From: Amia ocellicauda
Taxonomy: Eukaryota > Chordata > Actinopteri > Amiiformes > Amiidae
DNA length: 64,000 bases
Assembly (NCBI RefSeq): GCF_036373705.1
Contig: NC_089850.1
Location: 33,344,733-33,408,732, forward strand
Direction: 5' to 3'
Shown here piece after piece: positions 54,001 through 63,239 of the stretch. The translations under genes were made by a program, and so were the position numbers. Under the pieces are notes generated by a model. The model searched no databases. It was not told the origin of the DNA and saw only the letters and a program-made list of their open reading frames with translations. How positions within the stretch are numbered: the first letter of the stretch is position 1; every line of letters starts with the position of its first letter.

Positions 54001-57000
54001 TAAAAATACTGTATATTCTGTTTCATTACAAGACACAAATACAAAAAAAAGTTATTTTTATGGATTTTTTAAATATTTGTTACATACTGTAAAAAATTTA
54101 GGATTTAATCATTGTGCTATGTGTACTGAAACATGCAAGTAGCCTAAACATTTTAGCAAAACTAGAACTGGACCTCTTTTGAAATATTGACCAACACCAG
54201 AATGCATTTTTAAATATTAGCCTTGTGTATTTACAACAGAATTGATTACAAAGCATCTAGTATTTCAATATTGTGGTTATTCTTTCTGTATATGAAAATC
54301 CTGTGATATGTAAAATAGCTTTGTAATTCTAATGGTATAAAGCTGTACTTTAACTTAAATAAGTATGGTATGACTTTTCCCAAACAAATAATTTACATGA
54401 TTGTTTGACATTGTGTAGCTGTGCATAATTATATATATACACACACACATATATATATATGTATATGTACACGTGTGTGTGTGTGTGTGTATGTATATGT
54501 GTATATATATATACACATATACATACACATACATATGTACATATATATATACACAAACACATACAGTTCTTCATTGTTTTTAAAAGCACACCTTCATTAG
54601 AAGATGCAACCAGCAAAAAACATGTTATTTTACCATCAGAGAATCCAGATTATGAATAATTTTTCTGGTTGAATGGGTCAAACATATTACGCTTCATGCT
54701 CGGATAAAAAAAAAAAAAAACAATGAATACTTCAGAGATTTTCTTTTTCTCCACTTTCTAATCTTACTGTGCATCATGCCTGCTTTGGTTTAACGCAATG
54801 CCTATATACATCTGGGGTTCCACTGAATATGTTACAAAGGCTTCATAAAGCAAAATAATGGCTTCTGCCATTTTCAAGCATCTTCAACGGATGGCCCGAA
54901 GTTTCACCTGCAGTTAGTACATTTAATAAATATGCACACTCCAGAGAGGTTAAATGAACTGGCAAAGATTATAAGGAGAAAAGTCATTGCGGTATAGTTG
55001 GATGGTTCTTTCTGTTGCAAACTGCTTAGCGTCTGGTACTAATTCATCCGCTGTTAATTTTGTTAGTGTTGCAGCTGTCAAACGTTTGGCAGGGACAGAT
55101 TGTCTGCATTGCTACAGGGCCCTTCTGCTTGTTTTCCACTGTACTGGGTTTTCCGACTGTAGAATTTTGACTGATCCAATTGAAACAGCTTTCACCCGTT
55201 GAGGTTCCCTTAGAAAGTGCAACTACTAAGTGAGTTCCTTTCATTGTCATCATTAGAATGTTGAACATTTACCAGTTAAACCTGTTTATTTTTTATTTTT
55301 TTTAACTAAGTCATTCCTTTTCATTGCAGTAAGATCAACAACCTTGTCGAGATTTATTGTATAATAAAATAGATTTTAACAGCCACTTTTATTGAGGTGT
55401 TTTTTTGTTGTTTGCTTTGTATTTTTAATCTGTGAAGTGTTACCTACTTCTCAGAATTACTTATTTCTGTTAGACCTACCACCCTTCTCAAGACTCACAA
55501 AGTATGTCTAGTTGATGAAGAAACTGGATGACATTTCCCCCAGGCCTTGCCTAGCTGCAGAGTGGGGCTCCACCTGGAAATACAGTCCTGACCAGTATTG
55601 AGAGCAGGTGGCAAGTGCTTTATCTTCAGTCTTGACCATACTGAAAGTTGAGCAAATGTCATAATGTGTTAAAGGAGAAGAAAGCCTTTAGAACAAGATG
55701 TGAATATATTAGGTCCCAGGCTGCTGAAGGCACAAGCTGGGTCTCATTCTTGTGAAAATGCATTGCAGCATTAAATTAGTTTAATGTGAATATATGAAAG
55801 CTTTAAAATATATATATGTTTTAATTATTGAAGTGAACCATGGTGTTGAACATAATACTTCCAGCATCTCTAATTTAATTGGATTAATTCAATGTATTTG
55901 ATTCATTATGAAAGGAGAATTTCAAAGTACTGTACAAATTATTCATTTGGTGTGCAATCATATATGTTTTAAATGCATTCATTTGTACAGTGGTTAAATA
56001 AATAAATGGTGATCATGCATTCATCTTCATGTAATTATATTGGAAGGTGTCAAATGTCAACTTATTTTTTTATCTAGTCAAGCTTTTGTTACAATTCCGC
56101 TTGATTTTATGATTGAAGATGTGGATGAATAAATGAAATAAGTACATCGCTTGCTGTAAGCATTTGTCTTGAATGCGTTCTAGACATTGGAACTAATGAA
56201 ATGTCTGGCGGATGAAGCTGTACGTCTCATAGCAAAGGTGATGATGGTGGTTGAAACTGTACAAACACTTTTCGAAATCCACTTCAGTATATCTCATATA
56301 TTCCAGATTGTGACATGTACACACAGTACTGCCTGTAAGAGTAAGGGCAGCTGCTCGACTGGGAAGATCAGTCTTCCCTTGACCTTTCCTTGAAATCCTG
56401 CGTAATTCCAGGGAAAAGCAAAACGTTCTTGTTCGCTTACAGGGCACATGCAGCACAGCATGCCTTTCTTGATATCGAAGGCAACTGTCCACGTATGTCT
56501 GTGGACATTAACAGCAGCTCAACCTGTTCCATCACTCTACTGCCGACACTGTACAACAGGTTGTAGTGCATCGGCACTGGCCTCCATATGCCAGCACATC
56601 TGTGCTTGGAAGAGTCAATCATTTTGGCCAGGATATTGCTTGAAGCATCTTTTCAAGGAGAAAAGATAGCATATCATAAACTAGATATTACATCATGGTT
56701 TTAAGAATTCCTTGACTAGATCACCACTATGTTTAATTAATGATTAGATTGGTTATACTGTATAGCTGTCGCTTATACAGAACTTCAAAGATTTGCTAGG
56801 TGGCATTTCATTTTAAAACTTCATGAATTACTACACATTAAATTTGGAAAAATATAGAAGATTGTAATATAAGCAATAAAAGCCTTTTGACTTAATTTAC
56901 ATATGTTTGACAAGGTAGGTGATATAAATATTAACAGTTAAAAAAGGAATAGACTTCCGGATTTGAGAACTGGCAAAAACATTTTGCTTATGTTTTTTTA

Positions 57001-60000
57001 ATAGAAAGAAACAAAAAGGTTAAGATGACCTTTAGGTTAAATTTCAGATGTCATTAACCTAGGACATTAAGCCATCTATGTGCTGTCTGCCTGATGACGG
57101 CTACATTTCTGCGCATTAAACAGTGGACTGTAAACAGCACTTTCAAGAGAGCATCGGTCAATCTGACGAGAAACATTTTACGGTTGACTAGGCATGTCAT
57201 ACAGTGCATCCGGAAAGTATTCACAGCGCTTCACTTTTTCCACATTGTTATGTAACATCCTTATTCCAAAATAGATTAAAAAAGGTTTTCATCAAGGATG
57301 TCTCTGTACATTGCTGCATTCATCTTTCCCTCGATTCTGACTAGTCTCCCAGTTCCTGCCGCTGAAAAACATCCCCACAGCATGATGCTGCCACCACCGT
57401 GCTTCACTGTAGGGATGGTATTGGCCAGGTGATGAGCGGTGCCTGGTTTCCTCCAGACATGACGCTTGCCATTCAAGCCGAAGAGTTCAATCTTTGTTTC
57501 TCATGGTCTGAGAGTCCTTCAGGTGCCTTTTGGCAAACTCCAGGCGGGCTGTCATGTGCCTTTTACTGAGGAGTGGCATCCGTCTGGCCACTCTACCATA
57601 CAGGCCTGATTGGTGGAGTGCTGCAGAGATGGTTGTTCTTCTGGAAGGTTCTCCTCTCTCCACAGAGACATGCTGGAGCTCTGTCAGAGTGATCATCGGG
57701 TTCTTGGTCACCTCCCTGACTAAGGCCCTTCTCTCCCAATCACTCAGTTTGGCCAGGCGGCCAACTCTAGGAAGAGTCCTGGTGGTTCCAAACTTCTTCC
57801 ATTTACGGATGATGGAGGCCAATGTGCTCATTGGGACCTTCAATGCTGCAGACATTTTTCTGTACCCTTCCCCACATCTGTGCCTCGATACAATCCTGTC
57901 TCGGAGGTCTACAGACAATTCCTTGGACTTCATGGCTTGGTTTGTGCTCTGACATGTACTGTTAACTGTGGGACCTTATATAGACAGGTGTGTGCCTTTC
58001 CAAAGCATGTCCAATCAACTGAATTTACCACAGGTGGACTCCAATCAAGTTGTAGAAACATCTCAAGGATGATCAGTGGAAACAGGATGCACCTGAGCTC
58101 AATTTTGAGCGTCATGGCAAAGGCTGTGAATACTTATGTACATGTGCTTTTTTTTTTTTTTTTTTAATACATTTGCAAAGATTTCAAACAAACTTCTTTC
58201 ACGTTGTCATTATGGGGTATTGTTTGTAGAATTTTGAGGAAAATAATTAATTTAATCCATTTTGGAATAAGGCTGTAAATAACAAAATGTGGAAAAAGTG
58301 AAGCGCTGTGAATACTTTCCGGATGCACTCTACATTACCCTGAATGCCTACAGCTTCCAATTTGAGGATCAGTCTTTGGTGTGGAACTTTATCAAAAGCT
58401 TTTTGGAAATCATATCATATGCTTTCACCTGATCTACAGCTGCAGTTGCATGTTCAAAAAAGTCTAATAAATTAGTAAGACATGATCTGCCTCGTCTAAA
58501 CCCATGTTGACTATCTCCAAGAATATGGTTTTCATTAAGATGCTCCTCTATTTTCTGTCTAATTATTTCCAACATTTTACAAGTAATGCAGGTGAGACTG
58601 ATTGGTCTGTAATTTACTGGCTCAGTTTTGTCATTGGAATATTTGAGGTAGCAGCCTATAAATAATTTCCCTAATTTCTTTAAGTACTGTTGGAAATATC
58701 CCATCTGGCCCAGGTGATTTGTTGGTTTTTAGCTTTGCTAGTCCCTTTAGTACTTCCTCCTCATTTATCCTGATCTCTCTTAGGATTTGACTGGACTGAT
58801 TGTTAACCTGGAGATCCGATTTGGAGAGGTTGAGGTGGTGCGAGTGCATCCAGGCAGAAATAGCAGACAAGCAGGAAGAGATATGAGAGGGTCAGAAGAG
58901 GAAAAGGTCAGGAAGATCTGGGCATCATCAGCGTAGAAGTGGTAGGAGGAACCATGGGATGCGATGAGGGGGCCCAGGGAGTGAGTGTAGAGAGAGAACA
59001 GGAGGGGGCCCAGGACGGAGCCTTGGGGAACGCCTGTGAGGAGAGGTTGGGGGGTGGATGAGGAGCCTTGCTGTGTCACTTGGTAGGACCTGAGGTAGGA
59101 GGAGAACCAGGTGAGAGCAGTCCCAGACATTCCAAGGTCAGTGAGGCAGGAGAGGAGGATGGAGTGATCAACGGTGACAAATGCTGCAGAGAGGTCAAGG
59201 AGGATGAGGACTGAGGAGAGGGAGGCCGCTCGAGCACAGCTGAGGGAGTCAGTGACTGTCAGGAGAGCCGTCTCAGTGGAGTGAGTTTTGGGATAGAAGG
59301 CAGAGAGCTGACAGTGGACCGCCCCGCTCGATAGTCATTGAGAGGAAGGGGAGTAGGGAGACAGGGCAGTAGTTCTGAGGACAGGTGGCATCAAGGGTTG
59401 GTTTCTTGAGCAGTGGGATGACAGCAGCTTGTTTAAATGCAGAGGGGAAACAGCCAGAGAGGAGGGAGGAGTTGAGGAGGGAGGAGATGAAGGGGAGAAG
59501 ATCAGGAGCGGTCGCTTGGAAGAGGCGAGAAGTGAGAGGGTCCAGGGCACATGTTGTAGTCACATGCTAGCACTGTGGCTTCCAAGTCTAACATCTTGTT
59601 CTTTATACTCCTGGCATTTAGGTACAAACATTTCAGTACTTTCCTACTAGCAGTTTCCCTTGGTTTCCTTACCTTAGAGAAACATCTCCCATTGTCAGAG
59701 CTCCCTGCCCCCCTGGTTCCTAGTTTAAATGACTCTCAATTTCACTGCACATACGCTCTCCCAATGCATTAGTCCCCCTTCTGTTTAGATGTAGACTGTC
59801 CGGTTTGTAAAGGTCCCATCTATCCCAGAAGAAAGACCAATGCTCCATAAACCTAAACCCCTCTTCCCTACACCAAGCTTTCAACCATGTGTTAAACTTT
59901 CTAATCTCTGCCTGTCTCCCTGGCCTGGCACGTGGTACCGGAAGTATTTCAAAGAAAACTACCGTGGAGGTTCTGCTCTTTAGTTTTGTTCCTAACGCTT

Positions 60001-63000
60001 TAAATTTGTCTTGCAGAACCTCTGTCCTACCTTTTCCAATGTCATTGGTTCCAATGTGGACCATGACCAGTGGTAGCCCGTCTACTAGTTTAGGGAGATC
60101 TGCAACCTGAGCACCAGGCAGGCAAGATGCCATGCGGGTCTCCTTGTCACTAGAACACACTGTGTGATCTACACCTCTAAGAATTGAACTACCTCCCTCT
60201 TCTGGGTGGGAGTGAGCACCATGGAGCTCTGGTACTCAACTGCCCCCCCCATCACCCTCTGAGCTGTCACTGTCCAACTCGGTGTCCAGCAGTTGGAACC
60301 TGTTGGGCAATTCTAGCTCTTGGGGTGTCTCTAGGGGTTGTGCACGCCCTTTTCTGTGGTTACGACCTACTGTAACCCAGCAGTTCTTTACGCTGTCCTG
60401 CTCTAAGGTCTCAACTCTCCTAGGTTTTGGCGTGCACACCATCTCTCTCATGGGCTGATTGACCAATTCTTCTATATCCCTAATACAGCGCAGATCGACA
60501 AGCTGAGCCTCAAGATCGTGAACCTTGATCTCTAGGATTTCAACCTGTTGACAACGTTCACAAATGAAGCCTTCTTGGATGGGTTCATCCAGGAAGGCAA
60601 TCATTCTGAAAACCTGACACTGTAGTGGCCACATGCTTCTTAATGTTTTTTTTTTTTTTTTTTTTTTTTTAAACGTCTCTTGGTTCCTGCTGCCTAGTCA
60701 ACTGCCTAACTTTTGTCAGCGAGAAACAGCGCAGCTCTTTCTCAACAGCTGTTTTAAGTAGCTTTTGTCTACCTACCCCCAATTCACACCTAACAGGCCA
60801 CACCTGGCTCCTCCTGCGGCAGAATTCCTACTAATCCTAGACACAATCTCCCTTCTACAACCCGTTTACTTTCACCAACTCAGCAGCTGAATTGAATTTA
60901 CTTCAATTTAGGCAAACTACAGACAATGCTAACGTGTTAACGGTGTGGGAACTTATATAGACAGGTGTGTGCCTTTCCAAATCATGTCCAATCAAATTAA
61001 TTTACCACAGTTGGACAGGATGCACCTGAGCTCAATTTTGAGTGTCATGGCAAAGGCTGTGAATACTTATGTACATGTGCTTTTCCTGTTTTTTATTTTT
61101 AATAAATTTGCAAAGATTTCAAACAAACTTCTTTCATGTTGTCATTATGGGGTATTGTTTGTAGACTTTTGAGGAAAATAATTAATCCATTTTGGAATAA
61201 GGCTGTAACATAACAAAATGTGGAAAAATTGAAGCGCTGTGAATACTTTCCAGATGCACTGTATGCAAGTGGGGTTATCATTTTTAACTTTTGCTCAGTT
61301 GCCTATTATTTTGTTTTTACTTGCCAAGTCAGAGTATAGAAACAGAAAATTTGATCATCACCAGACACTCTTGAATAATAAAATTAATGAATTTCATTAA
61401 TAAAAAAAAATTCCTTGAAGACCTATGCAGAAAATGTATAGTATTAGTAATGGCAGACAATAAACATGAATATAATTATTCCTCCTCCTTTGTATTTAAG
61501 ATTCATATTAGTTGAGTTGAGTTGAGTATGTGGTTTTCAAAACTAATTACAGTGCCTTGCGAAAGTATTCACCGCCCTTGGCATTTTTCCTATTTTGTTG
61601 CCTTACAACCTGGAATTAAAATTGATTTTTTTGGGTGTTTGTATCATTTGATTTACACAACATGCCTACCACTTTGAAGATGCATTTTTTTTTTATTGTG
61701 AAACAAACAAGAAATCAGACAAAATCAGAAAACTTGAGCGTGCATAACTATTCAGCCCCCCAAAGTCAATACTTTGTATACCCACCTTTTGCAGCAATTA
61801 CAGCTGCAAGTCTCTTAGGGTACGTCTCTATAAGCTTGGCACATCTAGCCACTGGGATTTTTGCCCATTCAAAGCACAATTACTTAAGCTCTTTCAAGTT
61901 GGATGGGGTCCGCTGGTGTACAGCAATCTTTAAGTCATATCACAGATTCTCAATTGGATTGAGGTCTGGGCTTTGACTAGGCCATTCCAAGACATTTAAA
62001 GGTTTCCCCTTAAACCCCTCAAGTGTTGCTTTAGCAGTATGCTTAGGATCATTGTCCTGCTAGAAGGTGAACATCCGTCCCAGTCTCAAATCTCTGGAAA
62101 CTGAAAAACAGGTTTCCCTCAATAATTTTCCTGTATTTAGCACCATCCATCATTCCTTCAATTCTGACCAGTTTCCCAGTCCCTGCCAGCTGCCAATGAA
62201 AATCATCCCCAAAGCATGGTGGTGGCAGGATGGTGTTCTCGGGGTGATGAGAGGTGTTGGGTTTGCACCAGACATAGTGTTTTCCTTCATGGCCAAAAAG
62301 CTCAATTTTAGTCTCATCTGACCAGTGCCTTCTTTCATAGGAGTCTCCCACATGCCTTTGCAAAGGTGTTTATTTTTTTATTTAATCAATTGCTTTTTTC
62401 TCTTTCACTCTGTGGAGTGTACGGCTTAAAGTGGTGCTTTGGACAGATACTCCAGTCTCCGCTGTGGAGCTTTGCAGCTCCTTCAGGGTTATCTTTGGTC
62501 TCTTTGTTGCCTCTGATTAATGCCTTCCTTGCCTGGTCCATGAGTTTGGTGGGCGGCCCTCTCTGGGCAGGTTTGTTGTGGTGCCATATTCTTTCCACTT
62601 TTTAATAATGGATTTAATGGTGCTCCGTGGGATATTCAAAGTTTCGGATATTTTATTTATAACCCAACCCTGTACTTCTCCCTGACCTGTTTGGAGAGCT
62701 CCTTGGTCTTCATGGTGCCACTTGTTTGTTGGTGCCCCTTGCTCAGTGGTGTTGCAGACTCTGGGGCCTTTCAGAACAGGTGTTCATCATGAGATCATCC
62801 AGATCATGACAGATGACAGATCATTTGACACTTAGATTGCACACAGGTGGACTTTAACTAAGTATGTGACTTCTGAAGGGAATTGGTTGCACTAGATCTT
62901 ATTTAGGGGCTTCATAGCAAAGGGGGTTAATACATATGCACGCACCACTTTTTTGTTTTTTATTTTTTTCATTTCACTTCACCAACTTGGGACTATTTTG

Positions 63001-63239
63001 TGTATGTCCATTACATGAAATCCAAATAAAAATCAATTTTAATTCCAGGTTGTAAGGCAACAAAATAGGAAAAATGCCAAGGGGGTGAATACTTTCGCAA
63101 GGCACTGTAAGTATTCATGTTTTATAACAGCTTTTCTTGTTGTCACCACAGAGCACCACGGTTCAAAGGTTATCAACAGCAGGACAGTCAGGAGCTCCTA
63201 CACTACCTGCTCGATGCCATGAGAGTGGAGGAAACCAAG
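29179..63239 (+). CDS. USP45: USP45 deubiquitinase, first nine coding exons (partial)
   Basis: Ubiquitin-specific cysteine protease; the mammalian enzyme removes ubiquitin from ERCC1 in DNA repair. Coding exons: 29179-29281, 31293-31450, 32232-32332, 32441-32541, 48170-48318, 50056-50151, 51261-51391, 63152-63239. The second to fourth encode a zinc-finger UBP domain (residues about 36-135) with the expected Cys/His ligands ([37 protein letters not shown]). The fifth encodes the catalytic Cys box [16 protein letters not shown], with Cys197. The last encodes [16 protein letters not shown]. All phases agree. The protein starts MRLKDPF, like human USP45. The intron at 32542-48169 is 15.6 kb and hosts three transposons. 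The His box and the remaining exons lie beyond position 64000. Counting by these coordinates there are eight coding segments before the window ends; a ninth would follow. Confidence 0.95.
29354..31175. mobile_element. Degenerate hAT-like element in USP45 intron 1
   Basis: The left end begins caggggtcactgggactaaa. The right end, inverted, begins cataggcggactggccatct. Flanking octamers tctcgaca (29346-29353) and tctcagca (31176-31183) match at 6 of 8 positions, as expected for an old 8-bp hAT target duplication. The right end contains the small palindrome ctggcatttgccag, recalled from fish repeat families. Long C and G runs lie at 29401-29412, 29580-29660 and 29817-29835. No transposase frame survives. 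Confidence 0.5.
29580..29660. repeat. Mirror G-run/C-run block
   Basis: Alternating runs of six to nine G or C occur within 80 bases, including an inverted pair gggggggttt/gacccccc. The sequence could fold on itself or form G-quadruplex structures. It lies inside the probable hAT relic. Confidence 0.6.
32542..34033 (+). other. USP45 intron 4, first part
   Basis: AT-rich intron sequence, with T-rich low-complexity DNA at 33540-33930. No exon, RNA gene or mobile element could be supported. Confidence 0.5.
34036..34662 (+). mobile_element. Tc1-like deletion derivative (627 bp)
   Basis: Ends begin catcgatcagccataacatt and, inverted, cacaccaatcagccataaca, flanked by TA at 34034-34035 and 34663-34664. 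The inside retains two separated pieces of a Tc1 transposase gene: a DNA-binding-domain piece (34150-34330) and the C-terminal piece with [16 protein letters not shown] (34335-34628). Junctions at about 34153 and 34393 mark two internal deletions. It is non-autonomous but keeps both ends. Confidence 0.9.
34335..34628 (+). pseudogene. C-terminal fragment of a Tc1 transposase
   Basis: 97 codons start inside the gene (reading [15 protein letters not shown] out of frame), then match the transposase C-terminus from [16 protein letters not shown] to GGPTQY. The catalytic Glu in PIEHLW is present but both Asp segments are deleted. Confidence 0.8.
34673..35893 (+). mobile_element. Tc1-like transposon, full length but inactive
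   Basis: A 1221-bp element with a perfect 28-bp terminal inverted repeat (starts cactcacctaaaggattatt), flanked by TA at 34671-34672 and 35894-35895. It lies 10 bp from the neighbouring Tc1 derivative that ends at 34662. The ends are identical, so the copy is not very old. Confidence 0.95.
34821..35861 (+). pseudogene. Tc1 transposase with catalytic substitution and a stop
   Basis: The frame runs 346 codons from the ATG at 34821 to TAG at 35859-35861 with one in-frame TGA at 35580-35582 (codon 254). The DNA-binding domain spans about residues 1-120. The first catalytic position reads WSNES instead of the family's WSDES (codon 155, AAT at 35283-35285), so the metal-binding Asp is lost. The second Asp (QQDNAPCH) and the Glu (PIEHLWD) are present, the latter after the stop. 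Either lesion alone should abolish activity. Confidence 0.9.
38521..38551. repeat. Poly(A) tract
   Basis: 31 consecutive A. It may be a retroposon tail, but no element was recognised upstream. Confidence 0.9.
42040..42330 (+). repeat. Possible LINE 3' tail
   Basis: G-rich and GA-rich stretches are followed by cattcctgtcatgccaataa agc near 42290-42310. This wording resembles the 3' ends of fish LINEs that finish in ...ATGCCAATAAAGC plus a short tail. No coding part is present, so this is only a resemblance. Confidence 0.3.
42479..43729. mobile_element. Non-autonomous hAT-like element with perfect 8-bp TSD
   Basis: Exact octamer attataag flanks the element (42471-42478 and 43730-43737). The left end starts tagatcccgaccgata; the right end, inverted, starts taggggtccacggata. 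Subterminal DNA on both sides repeats cgatat/atcggt-type motifs (42540-42565 and 43650-43715), typical transposase-binding clusters. The 1251 bp contains no recognisable transposase. It lies in USP45 intron 4. Confidence 0.8.
43739..48160 (+). other. USP45 intron 4, last part
   Basis: No exon could be supported. A (TTTA)n tract lies at 45047-45092 and a short (TC)n run near 45520-45537. A slightly GC-richer patch at 43860-44085 has open frames on both strands but no recognisable domain. Confidence 0.5.
45047..45092. repeat. (TTTA)n microsatellite
   Basis: About eleven tandem copies of the TTTA tetranucleotide seen directly. Confidence 0.95.
48319..50055 (+). other. USP45 intron 5
   Basis: 1.7 kb between the catalytic-Cys exon and the next coding exon. 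Nothing beyond AT-rich intron sequence was recognised. Confidence 0.55.
50152..51260 (+). other. USP45 intron 6
   Basis: 1.1 kb of intron with a T(24) tract at about 51101-51124. No further exon is needed, as phases on both sides agree. Confidence 0.55.
51392..57199 (+). other. USP45 intron 7, first part
   Basis: No exon or complete mobile element seen. A stretch near 52450-52540 contains gggcttgaacc, the complement of a pol III B box, but no A box was found. An alternating purine-pyrimidine block lies at 54428-54567. Confidence 0.5.
54428..54567. repeat. Compound TA/CA/TG microsatellite
   Basis: About 140 bases of alternating purine-pyrimidine sequence, with TA, CA, then TG, then TATG/TACA variants. 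The TG block (54472-54500) and CA-type blocks on either side are complementary, so hairpin, cruciform or Z-DNA forms are possible. Confidence 0.85.
57202..58330 (-). mobile_element. Internally deleted Tc1-like element
   Basis: Ends begin cagtgcatccggaaagtatt and, inverted, gagtgcatccggaaagtatt, flanked by TA at 57200-57201 and 58331-58332. The transposase lies on the minus strand, and the part between the DENLF segment (57276) and the lower-coordinate end is deleted. It sits directly next to a truncated LINE fragment. Confidence 0.9.
57276..57933 (-). pseudogene. Tc1 transposase, N-terminal two thirds with frame break
   Basis: Starts at 57933 ([18 protein letters not shown]) and gives the paired-like DNA-binding domain, [14 protein letters not shown] linker and [11 protein letters not shown]. 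At about 57486 a short deletion removes the WSDE segment with the first catalytic Asp and shifts frame. The frame then resumes as [11 protein letters not shown] to [11 protein letters not shown] (57476-57276). The second Asp and the Glu are absent because of the terminal deletion. Confidence 0.85.
58333..58795 (-). pseudogene. CR1-like LINE reverse transcriptase fragment
   Basis: Minus-strand pieces read [19 protein letters not shown], then [16 protein letters not shown], then [20 protein letters not shown] and [13 protein letters not shown] in a shifted frame. These are the finger and early palm blocks of CR1-clade reverse transcriptases. A short deletion lies between PQIFQ and NDKTEP. The fragment stops abruptly at the Tc1 element ending at 58330. 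Confidence 0.8.
58795..59572 (-). pseudogene. L2-like LINE reverse transcriptase fragment
   Basis: Minus-strand frames give [16 protein letters not shown] and [17 protein letters not shown] (59563-59340). After a frame break come [28 protein letters not shown] and the catalytic [10 protein letters not shown] block (59130-58900). The sequence type differs from the CR1-like fragment on either side, so this is a second element. Frame breaks show it is dead. Confidence 0.75.
59573..60915 (-). mobile_element. 5' part of a CR1-like LINE: leader, ORF1, start of ORF2
   Basis: On the minus strand the order is a leader of about 250 bases (60915-60665), a T/A homopolymer, ORF1 from 60634, and the start of an endonuclease ([20 protein letters not shown], about 59640-59580). 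It breaks off at 59573, where the L2-like fragment begins. ORF1 esterases followed by an apurinic-type endonuclease are known from CR1-clade LINEs. Confidence 0.7.
59720..60634 (-). pseudogene. LINE ORF1 with coiled coil and SGNH esterase domain
   Basis: The first part (60634-60236) has a [17 protein letters not shown] segment: a possible CxxC pair followed by a short coiled coil. After a frame shift at a G8 run near 60243, the rest (about 60190-59720) is an SGNH hydrolase: block I reads GSSILRG in place of the usual GDS with the serine kept, block [14 protein letters not shown], block V DSLHLN. The esterase domain of CR1-clade ORF1 is described in the literature. Stop follows EIESHLN. Confidence 0.7.
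60935..61261 (-). mobile_element. Solo Tc1 end, duplicate of 57960-58330
   Basis: About 325 bases match the transposase leader and terminal repeat of the element at 57202-58330 (for example cttatatagacaggtgtgtg and cttatgtacatgtgc). It ends in the same terminal motif at 61261, with TA following. No matching opposite end was found nearby. Confidence 0.8.
61550..63107 (-). mobile_element. Tc1-like transposon just upstream of a USP45 exon
   Basis: The element is 1558 bp with long near-identical terminal inverted repeats (cagtgccttgcgaaagtatt at both ends, about 85 bp readily aligned), flanked by TA at 61548-61549 and 63108-63109. It contains a decayed transposase on the minus strand. Its right end lies 44 bases before the USP45 exon at 63152. 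Confidence 0.95.
62049..62714 (-). pseudogene. Decayed Tc1 transposase
   Basis: It starts at an ATG near 62714 ([14 protein letters not shown]), then breaks frame repeatedly. Recognisable later pieces include the [19 protein letters not shown] region (around 62318-62270) and [13 protein letters not shown] with VHLLAGQ. The stretch with the second Asp and Glu is not in a readable frame. It is non-functional. Confidence 0.75.
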
